DNA from: Cordilura impudica
Lineage: Eukaryota; Arthropoda; Insecta; Diptera; Scathophagidae
Direction of reading: 5' to 3'
DNA length: 64,000 bases
Assembly (NCBI GenBank): GCA_963682025.1
Contig: OY821518.1
Coordinates: 150,952,997-151,016,996, forward strand
Each line of letters begins with the position of its first letter. Within the stretch, counting starts at the first letter, position 1. The notes below the pieces were generated by a model, which was given only the letters and a program-made list of their open reading frames with translations, searched no databases and had not been told where the DNA came from. The position numbers and the translations under genes are program-made. Of this stretch, positions 11,137 to 22,739 are shown in pieces.

Positions 11137-11489
11137 GATGAAGAAACAAGCGACTACACAACCCCCTCGCATGAATGATCAAACAAGACTAATAGCCTGT
11201 TTCTCTATCTCGAAAGAACACGTTCGTTCGCTATTTAAGCGAAAGAAAACCAATTTGCGTTTCTCTAACTTCATTCTATGCAAACGTTTACTCGAACGAC
11301 AAGTCGAATAAAAACGTAAACGTTTTCATACAAAATTTGATTTCTCTATCTCGAACGGGTTGTCAACACTGTGATCGCAAATGTCAAAATCAGTCACTTG
11401 CTATTTTGTTTTCGACTGGTTATTAATGTTGATATTTTCCAACAAATTGATAAAGAAAAAAAGAAGATAAAAAAGATAGATAAAGGAAA
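11137..11489. other. Unassigned non-coding DNA
   Basis: Contains two diverged copies of a TTTCTCTATCTCGAA motif (near 11200 and 11340) and ACGTTCG-rich short repeats around 11220-11330. No coding frame. Confidence 0.3.
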
Positions 11490-11912
11490 TAAAAAAGCAA
11501 TGGATAACAGAAAGTAAGTACAAAAAAATACAAATATTTATAGTTTAATAAGAACTTTATATTACTGTTTAAAATCAACAATGGACCAGCTGAAGACTAT
11601 GCGCGGAGCAAACAAATTTTAAGCAGGGGAATGGAAAAATTTATCCAAAAAACTTAAATCCGTTTCTCACCCTATGCGTACTGTTGCTGAGTGGAAAAAG
11701 GTAAGTGTATTTAAATTTTTGTTTGAGGCTTAGCAGCTCATATTTACATTTTTTATTTACAGACCTGTAAATAACTAAAAAGAAAATAGCTGAAGATCAA
11801 AAAAGTCTTCGAGAAACCGGTGGTGGTCTATATCTGTTCATCCACTCAACGGAATTGGAGCATGTGATTGACAGGTTTTTGGGTTTGTCTTCTGCAGCAC
11901 CCAGTGGTAAGG
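11490..11912 (+). pseudogene. Myb/SANT-like DNA-binding domain fragment, broken
   Basis: Starting around the ATG at 11501 (MDNRK, then a GTAAGT donor at 11513), pieces read WKNLSKKLKSV, MRTVAEWKK, then a clear intron (GTAAGTG at 11701 to TTTACAG at about 11761), then KKKIAEDQKSLRETGGG and ELEHVIDRFLGLSSAAPSG. This matches the Myb/SANT-like domain of MSANTD/NAIF1/Zeste-related proteins and of Harbinger-associated Myb proteins. A stop in the first part (after GANKF) and another just after the intron break it. It may be a decayed host gene or a transposon accessory gene. Confidence 0.55.
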
Positions 11913-11957
11913 TGTTCGAAGTGAATACTTTTCTTATATACAGATAGATCTATCTCT

Positions 11958-12203
11958 TAAGCAGCATTGATTTTATAATGTCATCCCGATAAATTACTCC
12001 AACATCAGCAACAGCAGCGAAAACAATTGGAAGTTAATTTAAATAAATTAGAAGATGATGACCCCAATAAGGAGTTTGATGCCAGAAATGAGGCATGGAA
12101 TTGTTTGAAAGATCCTTCAAAACGTAACCAATATGATGCTGAACTATTGCTAAAGAAATTTCATTCTCACAAATTTATAAAAATTAACATGAATATTTAT
12201 TAA
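11958..12203 (+). pseudogene. J-domain (DnaJ HPD motif) gene fragment
   Basis: In one frame: AALIL, a TAA stop, CHPDK (the J-domain HPD signature at 11982-11990), a Gln-rich loop, then DDPNKEFDARNEAWNCLKD and PSKRNQYDAELLLKKF, which fit helices III-IV of a J-domain; it ends at TAA 12201-12203. A TATACAG acceptor-like site lies just upstream (about 11942). J-domains stimulate Hsp70 ATPase. The DNAJC24/DPH4 group has a similar insertion after HPD, but this assignment is tentative. Helices I-II are missing and a stop sits before HPD, so this is a dead fragment. Confidence 0.6.
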
Positions 12204-12557
12204 TAAATTTGTATATTTTTTTTTTACATATAAATTCAAATAATTTTTTTTTTTAATTAAATTTATACATTAATTAATTAAAAAGATGATAATTAAAGTT
12301 CATATAATAAAATTAATATAATTAAAATAAAATCACTTTCACAAATATAAACACTTGATTTTTTTTATTATATTTTATTTACTTCATTGCATTTGTCATA
12401 TACAACTGATTGATGTTAAATAGCGTTGTTTTTATCTTCAAACAATTTAGTAGTATTTTTGCTATTTTTAAAGGAAATTGTAATAATTGCTCAGGATACT
12501 CGATCAGGCATCGCTGTGTCCTATAAGTGCGTAAGAAATGAAAATTGATACACGTAA
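12204..12557. other. Unassigned AT-rich DNA
   Basis: Poly(T) and A/T simple sequence; no gene or known repeat recognised. Confidence 0.3.
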
Positions 12558-13048
12558 AGGTGCTATTACACGAAATGTTTTTTACATATGTACTGTCACT
12601 TTTTTATCCATATGAAATTCCTCATGTCTGTCAAAATTGTCTTTTACATACGATTCATAATTTTTGCTATCACACGTGCATATGCATTTCCGTATGACAT
12701 AACGTCTAAATGTAAACAACAGCTGATTTAATTTGTGAATTTAAAAAAATTTATTGTTAAAAAAAAGGTTATATATTTTTTAATTGTTAAATAATACTAA
12801 ACAATTTATTTTTCTTTCAATAGTAATCTTTAAAATTTACTCTGTTTTTCTTTCGCCACAAGCAGTGTTGTATTTTCATATGTTTATCATGCAAAAATAG
12901 AACCTGTTCTAATTGAAAAATGTACATGTGACTTTCCTCATGTATTGTAAATAAACAATGTTTCATATGTATCACACGATGTGTACAACTTTTGTTGTGG
13001 GAAAATTTGACAGTACATATGTAAAAAACACATCATGTAATAGCACCT
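12558..13048. mobile_element. MITE copy M4 of the AGGTGCTATTACA family
   Basis: 491 bp with both TIRs (AGGTGCTATTACACGA and its partner ATCATGTAATAGCACCT). It is nearly identical to the inner copy at 7687-8177 and in the same orientation. The flanks are TAA on the left and TTA on the right, so the duplication has mutated or the copy recombined. Confidence 0.8.
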
Positions 13049-14204
13049 TTATATATAAAAAATTTATGTTTTCATAACAATCAGCTACCGACTTCACCGA
13101 ATTAATCGACAATATTCTGTAGCACACATGGCTACCAGATTTTATTTACTAATAACAATCGCCAAAATTCTTGAAAAATAAGCTTAAAAGTTTCGGAATA
13201 ACAATTTTTAACAATTAAAAATTTTGAACATAGTTTTTATTAAAACTAACAAACGCTAATGTTATTAGGAATAACTGTTTTTTTTAATTTCAGAAAGTTT
13301 TATCTTAAAATATATTGCATATTGCAGAAGACAATTTTTGTAAATTTTCAAATGCATTATTACAAAATCTGAAAGTTAAAACCTCCACTAACAAGGAAGG
13401 TCTAATAGGGGCACCCGCAGAAATATTTAGTTTTTTCGTTTTTTTTGCAGATTTCATCTAATGAAACCATATTAAAATTTGAAATCATATAAAATTGTTG
13501 GTTAAATGTGGTCAATATTATTACAAATAAGTACAAAGATCACGAAAAAAAATATTGGGAGCAAAAATAAACAATTCATACAATTTTTTTAAAGCATGTT
13601 TTAAAATTATTTGTATTTTTATACCCTCCACTCAAGTATGCAGAGGGTGTATATAAGTTTGTCATTCCGTTTGTAATAATTAGTAATTAATAACCGATAA
13701 ATGCTTTCATAACATTATAATATATATAAAAAGTCAATGTTTTCTACCAATCAGCTCAAAATTGTTATCTCCTTTCACTTACATGTATAAAATTCTGCAA
13801 TATTTTGTGTTAGGGTAAATACAATTTTTTGGTATTAACAGAGTTGCACTTCATTTGGCTCTAGAGTGCAAGAATGATAGAATAAATGCCTAATTAGGCA
13901 CACGCAACCGTAACGTAACGTGTCAGCTGTTTTTTACATGAAAAGGATTTAAGGGCACTATACACGTGTCAAATTTACATCAACCATTTTGATGGCATTA
14001 GTGAAAATTTTTTTGTATGTGTGTGTCACCGACAAAATCTAAATTTTTGATTTTCCATCAAGCACCGTCGGAATATATTTTTCGAAAAAACTGAAAAACA
14101 CTTGTTTGTGCAGTTTATTTGTTTTGTGCATCTTTTTAATACATACGTACGCCATCTTTGTAGGTCTCTTCGATTTTAATAAGTAAGTTTGTAAATAAAA
14201 AGAA
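13049..14204. other. Non-coding DNA with repeat fragments
   Basis: About 13620-13690 is the 5' end of a family I DINE-like repeat (TATACCCTCCACTCAAG ... CATTCCGTTTGTAATAATTAG). 13714-13860 is copy 2 of the dispersed repeat at 7205. About 13906-13946 matches one arm of the foldback at 5845. The rest is unassigned. Confidence 0.45.
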
Positions 14205-14341
14205 CATAAAACAAGTAAGAAAATTATAGTCGTTCTAGACCGACCATACGATACCCTATACCATGCGTTTAGAGACCCTATCTCTCAGGCCCAACTAACT
14301 GGATATAGAAAATAAGCATAAATCAAATTTGAGTGGGATTT
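14205..14341 (-). mobile_element. DINE-like family II, 3' end fragment
   Basis: Reads AACAAGTAAGAAAATTATAG, GTTCTAGACCGACCATACG, then ATACCCTATACCATG and AGAGACCCTATCTC. The reverse complement matches the right end of the fuller copy at 56155-56797. Confidence 0.6.
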
Positions 14342-14969
14342 TTATTAATTTTTATACCCTATACCACTATGTGGTTTGGGTATAATGACTTTGTGCTGCT
14401 GTTTGTAACAACCAAAAATATTTGACCTAGACCCATCTTTAATTATACCGATCGAATCAGAATCACTTTTTGAGTTGATTTCACAATGTCCGTCCGTCCG
14501 TCCGTCCGTCTGTGTGTCCATGTAAAGCTTGTAATCAAACTGCAGGTCGCAAATATGAATATATTTTGATGAAATTTGGTATGTAAGATTTCATCGGCCA
14601 TGGGATGAACGCTATTGAAATTGGTGAGAATCGGTCCGTGTTTAGACCTAGCCCCCATACAAATTACCCCTATGAAATCGACATAAATTGCCATAAGATC
14701 CAAATTGTCATATAGATCTTACTCAAATTGGGTTTGTATGCGTTCATTACATCCACTAATGAGTAGTCCAAAAATGATCCCTATGAGAAAACTCTTAGTC
14801 AGGCCCCGTATAGAGCTGCTTCCCGATCTTCACATCGTTAAATCGAATCAGTTAGTTATTCTGATTCGATCGGTATAATAAAAGATGGGTCTAGGTCAAA
14901 TATTTTTGGTAGTTACAAACAGCAGCACAAAGTCATTATACCCAAACCACATAGTGGTATAGGGTATAA
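14342..14969 (+). mobile_element. DINE-like family II element with long terminal inverted repeats
   Basis: About 120-bp arms (14342-14460 and 14850-14969) are inverted copies: TTATACCCTATACCACTATG through GACCTAGACCCATC to TATACCGATCGAATCAG. The interior has a GTCCGTCCGTCCGTCCGTCT microsatellite at about 14490 and the shared CAAACTGCAGGTCGCAAATA block. Other family II copies lack the right arm, so this copy appears to have acquired an inverted second terminus. Non-coding. Confidence 0.65.
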
Positions 14970-15004
14970 ATAGTATATATTTAAACATAATTGATTTTAG
15001 AAAC

Positions 15005-15213
15005 ATGTCCGATTCGTTTTTCGATGATGCGAAAAACACATCAAAGAAATACAGAAAACAAAGATTTTGCTCAAGTTGGCTGAGAGACGAGAAGCTAATG
15101 GGAGGTCAAAGATGACATTAAATGCAGATGCAAGGCTTGTGAAAAAATATTAAATTGCGATAAATCTGATATAAGTATACATGCTAATAACAACTGTCAT
15201 AAAAAAATCTTTT
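15005..15213 (+). pseudogene. N-terminal zinc-finger fragment of a hAT-type transposase
   Basis: From ATG 15005: MSDSFFDDAKNTSKKYRKQ, then FCSSWLRDEKLMGG; after a frame break near 15100, VKDDIKCRCKACEKILNCDK and SDISIHANNNCHKKIF, ending at TAA. The C-x2-C ... H-x(5-6)-C/H spacing and the WL ... CKxC ... H pattern resemble BED-like fingers at the start of some hAT transposases. Nothing of the catalytic core follows. Confidence 0.5.
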
Positions 15214-16979
15214 AAAACCAAGAACCAAAATTCTGTTTGCGTATAAAGATCTAATTTGCAAGTCATTTTAATTAATTGTGTAAATTTTAAATGCACATTT
15301 AGCCATATCAAAAAGATGAATTTTACAGAATTGTAAAAATAATTTTTTTTTACTATCTGTTAGTTTTTGTGTTGTTTTCATATTCTTATGTAATTCTTAT
15401 GATATTCTTATCTCACTTTCTATGTTATTGATGTGTAAACATCTATACGCGCAGGGGCGTAAATTTCTAATTCACAATACAATCACAACAACAGCGTAAT
15501 ATGTGAGCGTAAGATCTTACGCGTAACATGTTAGCATTAAGACAAATCGGTGTGACATGATTGTTTGGTGAAAAAATTATGATAACCTTTTTGTCGCTGT
15601 TTTCTGCATTTTATTTATTACCAGATGTTTACACATCTCCCCTGTGATCGGACTCACATGATTTTTTTTCTTCGTTTTTATGTTATTTTTGGATTATTGA
15701 AATTGAAAAATTGAAAAAGTAGTGTAGGGAAAAATTTAGGTAGAAAAAAAGTGGGTTTAGAGAAAAAACGGAATTTTTTTCATAAGCGTAGGGAGTTCTG
15801 AAAAAATCTGCTGGCATCACTGCTTGCAATAAACAAAAATCAGCTGTTAAGCGGATCAAACCAATCTAAATAAATTTCAAGAATTCTTTTTAAACAATGT
15901 TGAAAATCTCAATAACATATATATTTCAATATTTTAACTTTCGCGAACAATAAAATTAACTCGTGTCTGTAGTATGTTTCAAAATGTGATCGTTAATTAT
16001 CTATGGAAACTAAAATATAATGAACAAGTTGGCCGAACACCAAATAATCATATCTTTACTAATAGAATAGTTATTGTGTTGAATTGAAAGTATTGGAAAC
16101 AACGCCAATAGTATTCAATTACGACGAGTTTGATACGTTTTTAGATTTAAGTGCACCAAATTTACAAATATTGAAACTTGTTGAAACTTCGTTCAGTACA
16201 TCAACCATACACACATTTTGATATTAAATATAAATTTCCAAAATTGACTTTTTGACTTTTGTTGAAGGCGCCATAACGAATGATAGTTTTGCCCACAATT
16301 GAAAAAATTATGTTTCAAAATTTGTGAATCGTCAATGGGAAATCTATTCCGTCTATGAATTTAAGAACAAATTTGTTATTAATTAATATTCCACTGGGCA
16401 TGTTTCAAGATTTTTGGTTTGATTTACTTAATATAAATCCTAAACTACAAATAGTGTTTCGTTTTGATCCATGGTAATTTTTAAGATATTCATTTTTGGA
16501 AAACCTAATAACATATCCAAAATTTCCAGACAGACTGAAAACTAAATATATTTGTGGTTTTAATATTGGTAACATTTAATACCGGTAATATGAACAAAAA
16601 CACATTTTCTAATGTTTTATTCCTTTCAGCCGCAGATTGTCAACATTTTCGACATGAATTGGATGTTACATTGAACAATCTTGCTTGCCTTGATTCTACA
16701 TTGAAAGGACATTATGTAATACTATAACATAAATAACTACTTATTTTTAACGAACTGTATTTCAAAATTCATGAAATATAATAAAGAACTAGTAAAGTTA
16801 TAATGTATTTGACTATATACGATTAATTAAAAGTAAAAATAATTTACTACAAAAATTTTGAAGCGAAAAAACTGATAGCCACAATGTAGAAAAATAACCA
16901 CAATTTACGATCTAGATGAAGTTATATTTTGACATAAATTTTTCATGGTGTTGTTATGGTAGAGATGTGCATATATTTC
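15214..16979. other. Unassigned DNA with small palindromes
   Basis: No gene recognised. GATGTGTAAACATCT at about 15430 is mirrored by AGATGTTTACACATC at about 15622, possibly the ends of a 205-bp foldback element. Inside it is a perfect 16-bp palindrome, GCGTAAGATCTTACGC, near 15508. Confidence 0.35.
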
Positions 16980-17271
16980 GATGCATACAGTATATTTTCT
17001 TGATCGTTATATCAAATCGGGTCGATATAGAGATGTCAATCTGACCGAATGTCCGTCCGTCTGTTGAAATCACGATTAATCACAAAATAAACCATTTATC
17101 TGGGTAAACTTTGAACTATATTGATGTCTTTATCTGGATCAGGTTAGTATTTAAAATGGGATAAATCGGGCGTCAATTTGCCAATGTATGACCTAAAATA
17201 TGGACACACCTCTAAAAAATGCTGAAAATTTAGAGTGTTGTAATAATTTTTTAGTTTAAGATTATCAAATA

Positions 17272-19964
17272 CACTCAATTCCGTTTTTATGCGATAGATA
17301 CGTTCCTCAGAAAAAATCATAAAAAAAATCGCATAAAAAGACACTAGCTACATTGAATAAATAGGGATAAGTTCCATAATTTTCGAAAACTGTATAAAAC
17401 CAAATAAATAACAAAAAAATCGATAAAAAGGACGATGTTACCCTTCTTGTGGGGGATTATGGTGGGTTACTAAATGTGTTTGAGGAAAGGAAGGTTATAG
17501 ATTTAAAACAAATTGAAATCACGACTCCAAAATTAGTTTTTTATTTCACTTTTTTTACAAATTACATGATAATAATTACACCTAGTCGTTATCTTCATTT
17601 GTTGACAATACCTGCGACCGTTTGTTAACTGGTGCGAAATCGCTATCATCGCTGCTATAGATAGTTAACAATTCGGGTGACGAAATTAATGTTCCTTCAT
17701 TACATCCATTGCCAATCTCAACGGCTGGTGGTTTTGCTTCTTTGACAACAAAATCTGTTATTAAACTTTGCGACGATTTTTGAAATTGTTTTAGAAGTTC
17801 CTGATATCCAGAAATGCAATTCTTTAGGTCACGCTGGAATTTAAATGCCCGCTCAGAATTCGGGTCATTATTAATAAAATGATTTTCTAATGAGTTGCAG
17901 AAGACCTTCTCGAATTATTTTTGCAGTGAGCGGGGCAGGTCCATTGTCTTCCACATCACTACTATTTTCTGGATCTAGGACCGGATCCAATAATTCGATA
18001 ACATCATCGTCACTTAAGGCCTTGTCCACAAGCAATTCATCGACATCATTGCCGTTAAATGTATCAAAACCTTCGCCACCAATTTCATGTGCTAAAGCAA
18101 TAATTTCAGCAGAAACCGTCGATCCTTGATCAATATTGTTTCTGATTGTGATGCATCGAGGCCATAGTGTTTTCCAACACGCATTTAAAGTTTGTGGTCT
18201 TATTTCACCGATAGCAGAAGTAGCATGATTGATACAGTCTAAAATCGAAAACTTTTCCCAAACGTCTGTAAGTGTAATTGGCTCATTATCAAGTTAATTT
18301 AAAATAAATTGGAAAGTTCGTTTTACATATTTTTTAAAAGTAGCAATTATGCCTTGATCTAATGGCTGAATAAGGCTCGTTGTATTAGGCGGAAGAAACA
18401 CCATATTCAAATTTGGATGTTCTAAGTTCGGATGCGACGGAGCATTATCAACAATCAACAGAACTTTAAAATCAAGTCCCTTTTGCTTCAAATAAACTTA
18501 TACTTCAGGGATGAAACAATTATTAAACCACTCGCTGAAGAACGCAGATGTCACCCAAGCCTTTTTGTTCGCCATCCAATGCACTGGTAAATTTTTTAAA
18601 TCTTTACCCTTCAGTGCCCGTGGTCTTAGCGATCAATTAATAAGCAGGGGTTTGAGCATTCGATCTCCTGATGCATTGCAACAAAGTAGAAAGGTTACTC
18701 TATCTTTGGCTGCTTTAAAACCACTTGCTTTTTTCTCAGCTTTCGCAATGTATGTTCGGGTGGGCATTTTTTTTTTCAGAATAACCCCGTCTCATCTGCG
18801 TTGAAAATCTGATCGGAACAATAACCACCATCCTCAATAATTTTTGACCACTGTTCAGGATAATGCCTAGCAGTCACCTCGTCTGCTGATGCGATCTCGC
18901 CGGTAATCTTCACGTTGTGAAAAGCATTTCTTTTTAGTAAACCGGTAAGTCATCCTGTGCTTTCTGCAAATTCTGTACCGGAATGAGCGGTAGAAGTAGA
19001 TGGTTCTAACTGCTTCAATTGCTCGTTAAAGCGTAGAGCTTTATTTTTAATTAACGGACCATCTAAAGGAATTCTTTTTTTTTTGTTAGATCGTCAATCT
19101 ACATTACCAACGCTTTTTCAGTTTTTTCTACTAAAACATTTCTTGAATATGATGTCAATTTGGAACTTAATTTTGTACCCGAAATAACAGACTGTCTTAT
19201 TAATATTTCATTCTTTTTAATGGGTCTTATAGTAGATTCGCCGAAACCAAAATGCTTACCAATATCCGTAGCTCTCTTTCCTTTGGCCTAACGATCTAAA
19301 ATTGCAATTTTAATTTCCAAAGAAATTGCCGCTCGTTTATTTATTTTTCCATCGCATAAATCCAGTACTAGAAAAACAATTCATTTAAAATTATAACAAT
19401 AATTTTCAAAAAAAAAATTATTTAATTTAATTTAAATTTATAAAAAAAATTCAAAATTTTTTTAAATTGCTTACCTTTTTCTAATGAAAACAAAACAACT
19501 CAAATTAAAATTACACCATGAAACAGTTTACAAAAATTTCACTGATATCGACTTTAAACCACAACAGACACAATAATAATTAGCACAGCCGACGTCACAA
19601 TTTAAGGGAAAAAATCATATAAAACTGGGATTCCCATAAAAAGTTAACCACGCTCTGCCTACAAAATCAATCAACTACGTTTTGATAACTTGGTGCGTTC
19701 TGTGTGTATGTATGTGTGTACTTTTATTTTTTTTTAAATACGTAATGACGTAATGAAGACGAATAAACATTGAAAAGAATCAGAACAATGAAAAAAATTG
19801 TTGACGAATTAGTTTGCAGGTGAAGAAGAAGTAGAAGAGAAAAGAATCATAAATAGAAGAAAAAAGTCGCATAGTTTCTAAAATTCGTATAAAAAGTTGT
19901 ATAAAAAAAACCGCATAACTTTAAAACCGCATAAAATAAAATCGCATAAAAACAGAATTGAGTG
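17272..19964 (-). mobile_element. pogo/Tigger-like DNA transposon, full length
   Basis: TIRs CACTCAATTCCGTTTTTATG (17272) and CATAAAAACAGAATTGAGTG (ending 19964) are flanked by TA at 17270-17271 and 19965-19966, the target duplication of the Tc1/mariner/pogo superfamily. The length is 2693 bp. Several (T)CGCATAAAA(A) copies lie just inside both ends and may be subterminal transposase sites. It encloses one minus-strand transposase pseudogene. Confidence 0.85.
17582..19352 (-). pseudogene. pogo/Tigger/jerky-type transposase pseudogene
   Basis: Order: CENP-B-like helix-turn-helix (AISLEIKIAILDR ... ATDIGKHFGFGESTIRPIKK), linker (LRFNEQLKQLEPSTSTAHS), DDE_1 core with first D in IFNADETGLF, ASGFKAAKDRVTFLLCCNAS, second D in VLLIVDNAPSHP, third D in LIQPLDQGIIATFKKY (29 residues between the last two, within the usual pogo/Tigger range), and an acidic C-terminus ending at 17582. 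More than six stops or frameshifts (for example at the fourth codon, after DETGLF, after ILN) make it dead. A GTAAGC donor at about 19474 and a TTTTCTAG acceptor at about 19368 suggest an intron in the 5' leader. Confidence 0.85.
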
Positions 19965-20105
19965 TAGTTTACTATTTCAAATATTTTGTTTACATTTGTT
20001 ACAAATACTACAATAAGAGCAGATATTAATGAAAACGTAAACCTTGGTGGAGGTTGTCAAAGATTCGGCATAGCCGAATTTAACACTCTTACTTGTTTTT
20101 GGTTC

Positions 20106-22169
20106 AATTGGTCTTGCCAATTTCTGTCCGATTCGTGCATACAATTTATATATTTATATTGACATATTGTTTTTTGAATGATCTTCCATATATCAATTAT
20201 CTTAAAATTTTTATCTTAACCTTGTGACACAAACAATGTATGTCACACAATTTGTTTCCAGATTCATTTTTCTATGTCGCAATTCTCTGTCCGATGTTGG
20301 TTCCCATCTCTTCTCTATTATTCTTCTTCTATTATATATGATTCTTGCTAGCAACCCTGAACTGTCATTATCACTATCCAGAATCACTTCAGTAATAAAC
20401 AAGGTACATATTGAGATCCAAAAGCATACATACCATTAGCTTTTATGCACCCTAAACGAGAAACCCGCCATCACTTCCATTACTATCATCGGCATCATTC
20501 AGAACTTCAATAAAAAAAGAATTCCAAAAATACATATTGGCACCTTAAAAGTTATATACCTCTATATTTTGGGCACGGACAACCCTGAACGAGAAAAGTA
20601 TCAACATAAACTTCTAGATAATATCAATTTAGCGTCGAGATGCTGTCGACGTCGACTCAACGTGATGACTTCAAAGTGACGACGACGACGACGACAACGA
20701 CTTAGAGAATATGAGAAAATATCTTTGTCATTATTTCGAACCACCTCAGTGATAAAAAAATTCCAAAACTTGAAATCTTAATGTGCCTTTATTTTTTGCT
20801 CATGGGCGAGTCAAAACGAGAAATCTGCCATAATTTGAAATTTTTTTATGGACATCATTTAAAACTACCTTAGTGAGAAAAAGATTTAAAAAGTATATTA
20901 ACTTAAAAAGTTTTCGAAGCCTCCACACTCTTAACGGAAATGCTACCACAACATGCAAACTTGACATATATAATACCTAAGAATTCTATCAGAACTTTAT
21001 CATTAAGAGTTTCATACTCAACTCTTCTCCGAAATTCCCATCATTTCCAAATATTGACCATCACACCATTACGGTAAGCAAAAAGTGAAGTGTTTTTTGT
21101 TACGTCCTTAAGCTAAAGTATTAAACAGTATTTACTTATACTTTTTATGTAGGTTGTAAACTTTTCCAAAACTCCCATCAATTAACTTTCGTTAAAAGCT
21201 ACCACGAATTCCATCAAAAATATTATCATTTCCATATCTAATATCTTTAAAACTAAAACTTACCACTGTATTACAAACTTTTATACGAGAAACTCATCAT
21301 AACCATCAATAACATCTTTATCATTACAGCTACGGTAAGTCAAAAAAAATTAAGTTTTTGAAAGTTTTCAACTGCAGTTTTTAACTGAGATTTTCATAAA
21401 CATTACCTTAGGTCACGAACTTTTCAAAAACCCACATAATTCATTCTTAACAATCATACTCATTAAAAACTACTACGATATGATCAATTCCTATCAATAA
21501 CCACTATATTATCATCTTTATCAGAGCTTCTTAGCTCCGGTCAACTTCCGAAACATTCACCAATTCCATCTTAAGTTTAATAAATTCTTTCCTTTCAACG
21601 TTAAGCCATCGATATATATACAAAGAGAGATTTTTATATTTCTAGCAACCATATGAGTTTTTTACATTACAATTAAGAACTAAATTAACTTATTTCAAAT
21701 GACATCAAATTTCCATAATTTTATTGTTGCTTCCGATAAAAAATAAATTAATTAAGTCCGGTTTGAAAATGTCATTTTATTGCTATGAAAGCAATAAATA
21801 TTATCTAATAAATTTAACAAAATGTTTAAAAATTGAGCCAAAAAATTTGAGATTAACTTCTCAAACTAAAATTTACTAAAATTTTTCTGTATCAGCACGA
21901 AACACAAAAGCAGAAGCTACAAAATTAGACACTAAATGAAACATTTTTTTTTGTATCACAAAAAATTATAAAGAAAAGTCATATTCAATACTTTCAGATA
22001 TTCACATCTGCAGTTCTTTTAAAAATCAAGTATTTACCACTATTTAAAAAATAATGAAGTACATTATAAAGTAGTCTATTTTAAACGCAGTTGTTTGCGA
22101 ATATCTATGAATACTACTTTACATTATCAATATTATTTTCATTTGCTATTAAATTGTTTTTAAATATAT
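20106..22169. other. Non-coding DNA with decayed tandem structure
   Basis: About 20340-20940 repeats loose units: a 'CATCATT(C/T)AGAACT' stretch, 'AATAAAAAAAGAATTCCAAAA', then 'AACGAGAAA(C)CCGCCAT'. About 21050-21540 has further copies of TTACGGTAAG or CTACGGTAAG next to CATCAT-rich sequence. A (GAC)n tract of about 20 bp sits at 20680. No coding frame. Possibly an old satellite. Confidence 0.35.
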
Positions 22170-22553
22170 CAATTTCAATTTCAATTTGAGTTTTTATTGA
22201 GACTTAAACATTTAGATCACAAAATAGATGAGTAAAGTTAACAGGAAGTTCATAACTAAAAACTATATCATATTGTTCTAATAGACATTAATGAGATCTG
22301 TTACAGTCTTATATAATCAGAGAGTATGAGTTCTTACGTCGACTGATAAAACATAAAATTATATTGCTCAAAGTATAATAAAAATTTACATTAACTGTTG
22401 ATGAGTTAATATGGTAACACTTAAAACTAGACTAAAACTAAGACAATAAATACATAGGGACCGAATTTCCTAGATTTCCACTATAACTATAAATAACCCC
22501 ACGATCGCCCGGTGGTGTTTGGAATGATTCCCACACCCATAACCAAAGTTTGG

Positions 22554-22729
22554 TCAAATTTCTGTTTCTGTCAAATTTAGCGAATATGAAGCAAGAGATT
22601 GAATTTTTGCCTTCTCATAGATAACGGAGTTCGAATATCTCTTTACAAAACTTTCAAAGTTCGCGTTAACACAGAGTCTCAAACAGCTTCTTTCCAAAAT
22701 CTCCAACTCTGCCATGACTGTTGGCGATA
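22554..22729 (-). pseudogene. Element A ORF2, C-terminal piece
   Basis: On the minus strand: SPTVMAELEILERSCLRLC, NANFESFVKRYSNSVIYEKA, KIQSLASYSLNL, stop at 22554. This is the post-RT tail of jockey-like ORF2 proteins. It is the direct continuation of the sequence ending at 36004 (MLYDFPYGFQ), separated by 13.3 kb of inserted elements; a one-base length difference at the junction breaks the frame. The 3' UTR follows down to 22170. Confidence 0.65.
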
Positions 22730-22739
22730 GAGAAAGTTG

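Larger units (their letters stand above)
16980..20105 (+). mobile_element. DINE-1/Helentron-like element (family I), split by a pogo element
   Basis: Left part: TTTTCTTGATCG, CGGGTCGATATAGAGATGTC and GTCCGTCCGTCTG, then ATCACAAAATAAACC. After the insertion at 17272-19964 it continues with TTTCAAATATTTTGTTTACAT, GGTGGAGGTTGTCAAAGA, a hairpin TTCGGC-ATA-GCCGAA (20065-20079) and the tail CACTCTTACTTGTTTT. The uninterrupted copy at 57775-58110 has the same order. A short 3' hairpin followed by a tail is a known Helentron/DINE feature. The left end is approximate. Confidence 0.6.

Noticed and set aside
17890..18804. Plus-strand frames of 79 and 97 codons
   Set aside because: They are antisense to the pogo/Tigger transposase, whose conserved motifs are clear on the minus strand.
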